Assembly (NCBI GenBank): GCA_029448655.1
Contig: JACCLO010000003.1
Location: 5,084,001-5,148,000, forward strand
Origin: Wolfiporia cocos
Taxonomy: Eukaryota > Basidiomycota > Agaricomycetes > Polyporales > Phaeolaceae
Reading direction: 5' to 3'
DNA length: 64,000 nt
Positions within the stretch are counted from its first letter, which is position 1, and every line of letters starts with the position of its first letter. This document shows, one piece after another, positions 21,801-29,031 of the stretch. The position numbers and the translations under genes are program-made. The notes under the pieces are model-generated. The model ran no database searches, was not told where the DNA came from, and was given only the letters and a program-made list of their open reading frames with translations.

Positions 21801-22738
21801 CTCCGAAGAGATCGCTACATTGAAGCAATCTAACTAGGGGACACAACCCCTGTAACAAATGGGCATTGACAAATGTCACACGCTTAGTACTTGCGATACT
21901 AGGGAGGCGACGCCTCATAAACGTTCATAAGGCGACGTCCTTTAATAACCGTTCAACCGCATAAGTCGTACAAAGTAGGATTACCCCTGTACAAGCACAA
22001 AGCCTAAGACACCCGCCACGCAAATGAAGGAACTTGCAATCCCTTTCACTGCTAGGCAATAGACGTCGAAAAAGCACCGCTATGCTACATTCAATGGGTA
22101 CTACGCATAAGCAACATATCCGCCAAAGGGCTCGAGGAGACACTAGAAAATCTCCAGAGCTAACAGTGAAGCCCTCACTCTAAGGAATATCGCACAATGC
22201 TATCCGAAACACGTACAACGACACAATGCATCCTCCAATACGCTTGGCAAGCTATTAGGAGTACAGATTACTAGTAGACTCAAAGGCACTATATGAGGAA
22301 CATTTCCATATCGCCTTCTACTACGAGTAACGTCATAAGCAAAAGCAACAATCCGACAAAGGTCGCGAAAAGGCACTTGAACACCTTCAGCGATAACAGG
22401 AGAGCCCCTCCTTCTAGGATCCGCGTGCACAATGACAATACACTCTAGTAACACGACTACAATTCCCAAACAACGGCATTTGACCTTTCGGTCATCACGC
22501 GTTGATAATCGCTAGTAACGGCATTTAGCACTTCGCTATCACGCGTTACAAATCAATAAGGAATAAAATCGCCTTCCACGCTCAGGCTCCACCACAAGTC
22601 CTGAAACTCCCATTTATCCCTGTTCAATTGACAAATTGAAGCAGCACCATAACGGCATTTGACACATCGTCATCACGCGTTATACCGCTCTTGGGACGTA
22701 CATAATGAGGAATAGTTTCATCAGGGACGATGAAACCT

Positions 22739-22751
22739 AAAGCGGGGGTAA
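22739..22751 (+). promoter_or_regulatory. Polypurine tract of LARD-1
   Basis: AAAGCGGGGGTAA sits directly before the 3' LTR, the position used to prime plus-strand DNA synthesis; the same kind of tract precedes the 3' LTRs of B, C and D. Confidence 0.75.
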
Positions 22752-23847
22752 TGTCACAGATTTATCTGGGACTTACAGCATTTTTCCTACGATTATAGCA
22801 ATTTACCTGGGATTTATACGTCTAACTACCAGTTATCTACGGGTTAACTCCCATTGCCACCACGACAAGCTCTTAACTGGGCTTATCACCACATGACTAG
22901 CTTACATAACGCTACGGCACCTTCCGGTCCAATAGCATAGTTACAGCTACGTCATACAGGTCTCGCCCGTCAGAGCAAGACCAGCCACGTCATAGATCCT
23001 AGATCATAATGATAGGCCGAGCGCGGCACGCTCGCATAATAATGTCCACAAGTACAAACAGTGCCTCGCGGCCTTGTACTATTGGGTCGGCCTTCCCGGC
23101 TTCCCATCGCCATAAGATCCTAGATCACAATGGCACCTCAGGCGCGCCACGCCTTCGCATAATAATGGCAACACGGCCAAATAGCACTATATTAGCATCA
23201 AGGCAATATCGCTATAGGCTACGGCCTTCTCGGCCTCTCACGGACTCGGCGTTCTCCAAGTCCCGGGCTTCTGCCATCACGGCGTTGCCCAAACACCGGT
23301 CCTCGCCTCACGGCTAAAGACCACCATATGCTCCGGTAACCTTCCGGTCCGGACATATCACATGCTACGGTGCCTGCTGGCCCAATAGCATTACGACCTC
23401 GGCGTTCCGCCTTGGTCAGCACACGATGACCGGCCAATCGCCATTATACCTCACGGTATCCGGCAACCGGCATCCCTTATACCCGGGCTGCGCCCGTCTT
23501 CACATGTCCATCTAACGATGAGACCACACGCTCTCTCTTTTACCATTGGCTCGGCCATTACCGGCGGGTCACGGCCTTTGTAGAGTAGTCGTATTACTTG
23601 GTCGCCCTTATGGCAACCAAGCCCACACTCCTTATCGGGCATGCACTATACAGTAGCACATGACCCGTTAAATATATGTATATAAGTAGGGCCTTGACGG
23701 CCTATAACTTTAGTTCTATTCTTCTCGGCGTACGCCGTAGAAGAACATTCCACCTACTACCGCGTCTGATAACCTCTACCTCACCTCGTCGCCTTAGTTC
23801 ATCGCAAGGATACTGGCGTGGTGAGTCCCACAGAGCCATCTGTGTCA
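22752..23847 (+). repeat. 3' LTR of LARD-1
   Basis: 1096 bp, by eye identical to the 5' copy (17790-18885). Followed by the target duplication CGGGG. Confidence 0.95.
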
Positions 23848-23925
23848 CGGGGTCACCGGACCTTCTGAGCGGAGGCGCATCTTGCGAGGGGCGAGGGGGG
23901 TGCTAACGGAGGAGGTGGAAGACAT
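23848..23925 (-). pseudogene. 5' end of element A gag, separated by LARD-1
   Basis: ATG at 23925 starts a frame (MSSTSSVSTPLAPRKMR) that reaches the LARD-1 junction at 23848 after about 25 codons. The five bases CGGGG at 23848-23852 are the target duplication also present at 17785-17789. This shows that LARD-1 landed in gag codons and not in an untranslated region. Confidence 0.88.
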
Positions 23926-24073
23926 TTTTTGTGAATCTGTTTATGACGAATGTTAGTTTCCGGTTACTCATTGTCTTAGATTCTTAAGAAGGGATTTTGG
24001 TTTGAAAGCTGCAACTTTCGTTATAGATCACAATCGCACTCTATTTCAGAGTTAAAAGATGATAGTATTTCTA

Positions 24074-24973
24074 CTATACAATCGCGAGTATATCCTCTTC
24101 TACCGAAGTAGTTGAGGGCCCTGCCACCTTGTCAGGTGGTGTTACACCGAAGGCAAAAGTAATTTGTAGCGCTACGCATTCTGCTACGATACGAGCCAAG
24201 TCCGTATGCCAATCCAAAAAGGAAATATTGCCGAGCTGTTTGCAATACTTTTTCATAATTCTCCAGTCTCTATTGGTGATCCTCCCCCGTCTCGCTCTAT
24301 CCTTTACGTTATCCACCAGGTCCTCCAATTCTACTACCATAGTATGGAAACGCATGTCGTTTCCCATATGGAAGCCTGGATAATTAGGGGGGTGGTTGGC
24401 GAGAGGAGTGAGACGAGTGAGAGTGCCTTCTAGCATGGGAATAACTTGATCGCATGCTTGGAGAGGCTTCTTCTTCCCGAAGACGAGGGAAGGGTCGAGA
24501 ATCTTGTGGTTGGTCGGAACGGGAGGTCCGGCCGCCGGGCTGGAGAGACGGAGGGCCAGTGAAAAAGTTGCTTGCTTGGCTTCCTTGGCGGCTTGTTTGG
24601 CGGCGATTCGCTTATTCAGCTTATCGCGGGCGAGCTTGAGCTTGTTGAGTTCGCGGAGTTCTATGAGGTTCTCCATGGCGGTAATGGAAGCGGCTAGCTT
24701 CTCTTCCTCTGTCCAGATGCGCTTGGCAAGTGGAACTGGTTTGGGAGGTCGAGGAGCGGGTTTCCCAGCCTCAGCGATGTGCTTTGGCATGTGGACGGGA
24801 ATCTCCCAAAGATGGAGCTTCCCGGTGTAGTCTTCCTTTACAGGAAGCGTGTATGTGACGTCCTCTGCCCGAGGAATGTCGGTGGTGTCGATGCGGCTGA
24901 GAAGGGACCGCTTCGCTGGCTTAACGTAGGGGGCAGTGGAGGAGCCACGTGTGCGACGGGTAACGCGGGGCAT
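24074..24973 (-). CDS. ORF1 of element A: extra protein upstream of gag
   Basis: A complete frame between leader and gag. ATG codons at 24997 and 24973 are both possible; the second (MPRVTRRTRG) is preferred because ORF1 of element B also starts with M-P and a basic run. The protein (about 300 aa) has a basic N-terminus, a Lys/Arg/Glu-rich helical middle (ELRELNKLKLARDKLNKRIA) probably forming a coiled coil, and a C-terminal part with VVELEDLVDNVKDR and NRDWRIMKKYCKQ. That part aligns loosely with ORF1 of B (LVTDFDDLSTHLEQR, NEDLRRLEKYLRR). I know no such protein in standard Ty3/gypsy organisation. A packaging, chaperone or regulatory role would be a guess. Confidence 0.75.
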   Translation of the reverse strand: MPRVTRRTRGSSTAPYVKPAKRSLLSRIDTTDIPRAEDVTYTLPVKEDYTGKLHLWEIPVHMPKHIAEAGKPAPRPPKPVPLAKRIWTEEEKLAASITAMENLIELRELNKLKLARDKLNKRIAAKQAAKEAKQATFSLALRLSSPAAGPPVPTNHKILDPSLVFGKKKPLQACDQVIPMLEGTLTRLTPLANHPPNYPGFHMGNDMRFHTMVVELEDLVDNVKDRARRGRITNRDWRIMKKYCKQLGNISFLDWHTDLARIVAECVALQITFAFGVTPPDKVAGPSTTSVEEDILAIV

Positions 24974-24997
24974 GATTCTAGAAAGTGCAGCCTTCAT

Positions 24998-26018
24998 GAG
25001 AAACGAAGTTTCCCAGTGATACGTCCAAGAACAGGAATAAAAGGGATTAAGTAAGGTAGGGTAGTGGACTCCTTTTCAGGAGCAAAGAAGGTGTACTACG
25101 GGGCATAATTACTCTTATGTTGCGCGCAAACCCTGTGCCGAGACGGCGCGGATATTCGCATGACCCTAACGGTCAGAGGCGCCGACTCCAGGGGTAGAGT
25201 TGCTGACTGCCAGGCCGGTTCCTGGGTCAGATGATTGGGATTCGGATACACGACACCGCCCCGGAGGGACGATGCCGGAAAGTGGCTGGGATTTTACATC
25301 CCTTAGCCTGTCCATGCTTCAACAATGAGGTTGCCGTCTATAGCCACATGGGTGTCACATCAGGGCTAAAAAACCACCGTCGATCTAAGATCGCGAGACA
25401 GCAGCGCTCCACATCCCGAAGGAGTGGGCCACGCGCTTCTCTTCCAATGGGGCCCCAAATCCGTTTGACCCATGCTCGCACGCCGAGCTGCCCGGAGGAC
25501 TTATGCTATTGGCTACCGCGAGTGACCTATGGCAGGGTGATTTTTTACGTCACCCCCCTCACTGCTTTTCCCATAACGGGTTCAAAGCAGGTCCCTTACG
25601 CCTGGGAGGCGGCTTTGGAAAATTCCCATGCCATCATAATGATGGCCCTATGGATAGTGATGGGGCGCTGAACAACGCTTGCCATGACAGGGGGTTGGGC
25701 GCACACAGGCAGACCGTCCCCTTTTCTCCACAGGCGGGTCTTAACCGCGCATAGTCCAAGCTTGTCAGCGAGGACCATGTCTCCTTGACCCTGGAGTCCG
25801 GGTTAGGTAGGCCTCCTGCCTAAAAAGGCGGTGTGGCTTCCCTGGTTGCCAATCCTCTGCCAAGGATGGCGATGTATCCCCCAGATCTCAACTATCACCC
25901 CAATCGCCTTGTCAGGCAGAAAGGGATGTGCGCAGCAACGAGCAATATACCCCTGTAGGATAGAAACCCAGGCCCAAGCGCAAGCGCAAGGGCGGGGGTA
26001 GGGGGAGATTTGTTCTTA
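24998..26018 (-). other. Long 5' leader of element A
   Basis: About 1 kb between LTR and ORF1 without a convincing coding frame. Large blocks are shared with LARD-1, including GGTCACTCGCGGTAGCCAAT, GATCTTAGATCGACGG and the 16-nt hairpin CTCCAGGGTCAAGGAG (25781-25796 on the minus strand). A second hairpin with loop TGAAAA is at 25069-25084. Conservation of non-coding RNA between an autonomous and a non-autonomous element suggests packaging or translation signals. Confidence 0.7.
26006..26016 (-). promoter_or_regulatory. Self-priming primer-binding site of element A
   Basis: On the minus strand AGAACAAATCT follows the LTR end closely (the LTR ends at 26019). It pairs 11/11 with AGATTTGTTCT at 26141-26151 in the same LTR. 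Confidence 0.7.
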
Positions 26019-26710
26019 TGACACAGACTAGACTGTGGGACTCACTCTATAACCTAATAAGCGACTTGAAGGAGTTGCTGGAGGTTGGTGAGGAGGCTAG
26101 TGGGCGCAAGCAGAGATGATATGTAACTGTGCGAATGCAGAGAACAAATCTAAGGCTTATCGTAGCGATAGCCCTACTTATATACATGCATTGTTTGGTT
26201 ACCAATAAGGGAGCCAAACATGAAGACGGTCTGTGCGCAGACATAACTAATACAGCTAAGTCGTAAACTACAGTAGACCATGTGCGCCGGTAATGGCCGC
26301 ACCAGTAAGAAACAGTGTTTGGACCGTGGGTCCGTGTTGTGGAAGTGGCGTTGCTACGTTAGTAAGCCATGCACGTGATAACTATATACCGGTATCGGGA
26401 TATGAGTAATACTAAGGACATTTGGCATGTAATAACGAGCGGGCCGCTTATCCAATTGTACTGACATAGCCCGATATCGGGATATGAGTAAGACGCGTGA
26501 CACCGGAGGTTAATCCGCTGAGTCATTGACGCGTACAAACGTGTTATGTACGTGTTGTTATGACAAGTGGACGTATACCGTGTTGCGTTGTTTGGTTGCG
26601 TGTACGTGTAGACGGGCGCTTAACAGCGTAAATGTCTACAAGGTCGTAGAAATACCAGATAAATAGGTAAAAATACGGGAAAAATAGTGGCATGTCCCAA
26701 ATCTGTGACA
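26019..26710 (-). repeat. 5' LTR of element A
   Basis: 692 bp, minus strand, starting TGTCACAG (26710) and ending CTGTGTCA (26019). Partial copies occur at 42485-42738 (plus) and 61828-62212 (minus). A 35-bp non-LTR gap separates it from the B LTR at 26746. Confidence 0.88.
26141..26184 (-). promoter_or_regulatory. TATA box and predicted RNA 5' end of element A
   Basis: On the minus strand TATATAAG starts at 26184, and AGATTTGTTCT starts 33 nt later at 26151. The latter is the predicted self-primer. Confidence 0.7.
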
Positions 26711-26745
26711 GCGCCCACGTTATCACAACAATAAAGACATAATCC

Positions 26746-27364
26746 TGTCACAAGAATTCTCCTAGTTTCCCTATATTTCTTACTATTTTTCCGGCAATTC
26801 TACGAATTATCTACGACTTTCTAGGCCAATAACTAGCTTATCTGGTTCATAAGTTAACGGTTACATACGTGCCGAATGATGGCCGCGTTATCTCCCGTAA
26901 CGACGGTCTTATCTTATCACTAGTAGTTACCATCAGTCACATGTCTAGTTCTAGCCAATCGGACATTCCGTCTGGAAGCAGTCAGCGTATAAACGTCAGC
27001 GGACCGGGCTTGGGTCACGCCCCGTCTTTGTCATGACAAGAGCGCAAAACGCTATTCGTGCGGCCTACGCCGCCTTTCTATATTCCGGTATTGATCGGTA
27101 TATGTATTTATCGTATATTACTAAGTACTTAGGTACCTGGGGACTTGTACATACGAATACAGACACTGGTATTATCTAATAAGGCTGTTAGGGGTCTTAT
27201 TTATCATGTATATATACTGGACTTGCTGAGCGCTATTGCCTCAGTTCTATTCATTGCATTCATACTACGAGTTAACCACTCAACGTATCCTGCTTAACCA
27301 CCTGCTTATCTCTTGCCTAACCAGCAAATACCAAGATCTATCAAGTAAGTGTTATCTTGTGTTA
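26746..27364 (+). repeat. 5' LTR of element B
   Basis: 619 bp, TGTCACAAG to CTTGTGTTA (ends TA where CA is usual; the same end is seen in the three other B LTRs here and is confirmed by the target duplication of the solo copy at 57879). TATATATA is at 27209-27216. Confidence 0.93.
27209..27254 (+). promoter_or_regulatory. TATA box and predicted RNA 5' end of element B
   Basis: TATATATA at 27209 and AGTTCTATTCAT at 27243-27254, 34 nt downstream. The latter is the predicted self-primer. Confidence 0.72.
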
Positions 27365-28063
27365 TATGAATAGAACTCGCTTTCGCCCCCGCCCTCTTTG
27401 AGGGTCTGGGATTTTTCTTCTTAGGGGTTTTCGTCGCCGTCTGCGCACCCCTGCTCGCCGACAGGCAGCGGGGTATCCTTAGTGGGCTCTGGGGGATCAC
27501 CGCCTTCGGGCAAATAGCCGGACCGTAGGCTTAAGCGGAACCGGGGACTGGCTGTCAAGCCTTTCCCCATATGTTGGGAATCGATGGCAACGGTGTAACG
27601 TCTTGACCGGGCCGGAGACGACCTTCTCGCCTATCCCCAGGCGTACAGGGGCCACTCTATTTAGAGTTGGGATGGTGGGCACGAGTTGCCCTGCCTAGAA
27701 CCGCTGCCGATACGGCTTCAGAACGATAGAGTTCTGGCCTTGGCGCCCTCTAAGTCCCTCAGGGCATGGGTTTGGTTTAAACACTGGCAGCCACCTAACT
27801 GGAGTGAGGCGTGGGCACATGCGGGGTGTAATACCCCAAATCCTGCATTCCCAGGCGTCAAGGGAAGACGACCTGCTGTATCCCCCACCTGGTAGCGTGA
27901 GAGAGACGCCATCCAGTCGCCGACACTAACTCCGGTCGAGGGCGGAGCGCCCATTGACGCCGGAGGATAAGCGCACGACACCTCAAGAAGCGACGATAAG
28001 CCCCGACAGAAGACCGCGTGATTTCCACTAGAATAGCTTACTTAGACTTCTTTTTACGTAGTC
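27365..28063 (+). other. 5' leader of element B
   Basis: About 700 nt without a convincing gene between the primer site and ORF1. It is not obviously similar to the A/LARD-1 leader apart from position and GC-richness. Confidence 0.6.
27366..27377 (+). promoter_or_regulatory. Self-priming primer-binding site of element B
   Basis: ATGAATAGAACT, one base after the LTR, is the exact complement of 27243-27254 (12/12). Confidence 0.75.
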
Positions 28064-28879
28064 ATGCCGAAAGCACCACGTTTCACGGTTACTCCGAGAA
28101 ACGCCGCTACGGGGGAGCGCGAGGAATGGCACATTGCCTCCTCTAAATCGCTCGAAGACCGCATATCCGCGGTCACAGCCCCAAAGCGAGGAAAGTCCCA
28201 AAAGGGCAAAGACGTCTTCTACAGGAAGCCGAACCCCGACCCGGAGGAGATCCGAAGGGTCAACCACGAGGCCGCCCTCGCCGACATCAGGCGGAAGAAG
28301 CTCAACAAGCTTCTCCGACAGAAGGAGAAGCTCGAGGCTCGGATCCAGAAACAAAGCCTGGATCAGCTAATCGCCGAGGCAGCCAGGAAGAGGGTTGAGG
28401 AAGAGAGAATGGTGAGGAGTCTTCGGGAGCGAATCGAGCCCCCAAAGAAGTCGCTGTTGGAGAGAGTGGAGGAGCTTAGAATGCCGGCCGAGTGGGTCGA
28501 GAAACGGGGTCTTCCGAACCCCAGGGACGTCCACTGCACGGAGAAGAAGTGGGAATGGTTCTTGGACGTCGACAAACAGATGAACGCCGCCCACAAGAAC
28601 CTTTTCCGGCTATGGAAAGTCCCCGACGCAACCACCACGGCCCCCATCATAGCAAAATTCACCACTCTCGTCACCGACTTCGACGATCTCTCCACACACC
28701 TGGAGCAAAGGGTCCGTCAGGACTCCATGAAGAACGAAGATCTCCGCCGCCTCGAGAAATATCTCAGGAGGGTGGAGCACGTTTTTGGGGATCTAGACGT
28801 GAAGAAGCACGCTACATACTTAAAAACACACTTAGTACATAGCGGTCTCAACTTTGACCTTGGCAAACCCCAGCTGTAG
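28064..28879 (+). CDS. ORF1 of element B: extra protein upstream of gag
   Basis: A complete 271-codon frame from ATG 28064 (MPKAPRFTVTPRN). Basic N-terminus, then a strongly charged helical region (RRKKLNKLLRQKEKLEAR), a Trp-containing segment (CTEKKWEWFLDVDKQ) and a C-terminal helical part (IIAKFTTLVTDFDDLS, NEDLRRLEKYLRR) that resembles the end of ORF1 in element A. It ends 150 nt before the gag ATG; that gap holds three copies of TCCTGAAAAGG. No domain is recognised. It may act before or with Gag, but that is only inferred from position. Its frame is intact although pol of the same copy is broken. Confidence 0.8.
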   Translation: MPKAPRFTVTPRNAATGEREEWHIASSKSLEDRISAVTAPKRGKSQKGKDVFYRKPNPDPEEIRRVNHEAALADIRRKKLNKLLRQKEKLEARIQKQSLDQLIAEAARKRVEEERMVRSLRERIEPPKKSLLERVEELRMPAEWVEKRGLPNPRDVHCTEKKWEWFLDVDKQMNAAHKNLFRLWKVPDATTTAPIIAKFTTLVTDFDDLSTHLEQRVRQDSMKNEDLRRLEKYLRRVEHVFGDLDVKKHATYLKTHLVHSGLNFDLGKPQL

Positions 28880-29031
28880 TAGATAGAAAGTCCTGAAAAG
28901 GCATTATTTTTTGGTGCATGGCATTGATTGCGAAAAGTCCTGAAAAGGCATTTAAGTCCTGAAAAGGCACTTTTTTCTTGAATTATCGTTTAAGGAAGAA
29001 AACAACTCAAGCTGACGAATATTACTCAGCA
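28880..29031 (+). promoter_or_regulatory. ORF1-gag spacer with three TCCTGAAAAGG motifs
   Basis: TCCTGAAAAGG occurs at 28891, 28938 and 28957, each followed by CA. The same 11-mer, able to form a hairpin with loop TGAAAA, is found in the leader of A (25069-25084, minus) and in LARD-1 (20281). Confidence 0.6.

Larger units (their letters stand above)
18886..22751 (+). other. Internal non-coding region of LARD-1
   Basis: 3.87 kb without a convincing gene. From about 18900 to 20000 it is clearly similar to the leader of element A, with shared blocks such as GGTCACTCGCGGTAGCCAAT (19411-19430), GATCTTAGATCGACGG and TAGCCCTGATGTGACACCCA. It includes the hairpin CTCC-AGGGTTAA-GGAG at 19110-19125. 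Further on are TCCTGAAAAGG (20281-20291), three related blocks of about 60 bp ending in stop codons (20808-20868, 22117-22178, 22349-22411), and three hairpin units at 22472-22681. The blocks read KGLEEALENFQR in one frame, perhaps a relic of a coding end. Confidence 0.75.
17790..23847 (+). mobile_element. LARD-1: coding-poor LTR element inserted in gag of A
   Basis: Two LTRs of 1096 bp each (17790-18885 and 22752-23847), starting TGTCACAG and ending CTGTGTCA, flanked by the perfect 5-bp duplication CGGGG. The internal 3.87 kb (18886-22751) has no gag, protease, RT or integrase; the longest open frames are under 100 codons. It keeps the cis elements needed for copying: a TATA box and self-priming complement in the LTR, a primer-binding site, a long leader similar to that of element A, and a purine tract before the 3' LTR. 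The 3' end (GATGAAACCTAAAGCGGGGG) resembles that of element C. It is therefore a non-autonomous element, probably mobilised by A/C-type proteins. The LTRs look identical, implying recent insertion. Confidence 0.93.
13771..26710 (-). mobile_element. Ty3/gypsy element A, chromovirus-like, truncated and invaded
   Basis: Read right to left: 5' LTR (26019-26710), self-priming site, leader of about 1 kb, ORF1 (24074-24973), gag start (23925-23848), insertion of LARD-1 (17790-23847), rest of gag (17789-15877), and pol with protease, RT and the start of RNase H. Pol stops at 13771, where the sequence changes to satellite-flanking DNA, so integrase, chromodomain, dUTPase and the 3' LTR are lost. Gag and pol are nearly the same as in element C (36391-42738), which shows what is missing. 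The remaining gag and pol frames have no other obvious lesion. Confidence 0.92.
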
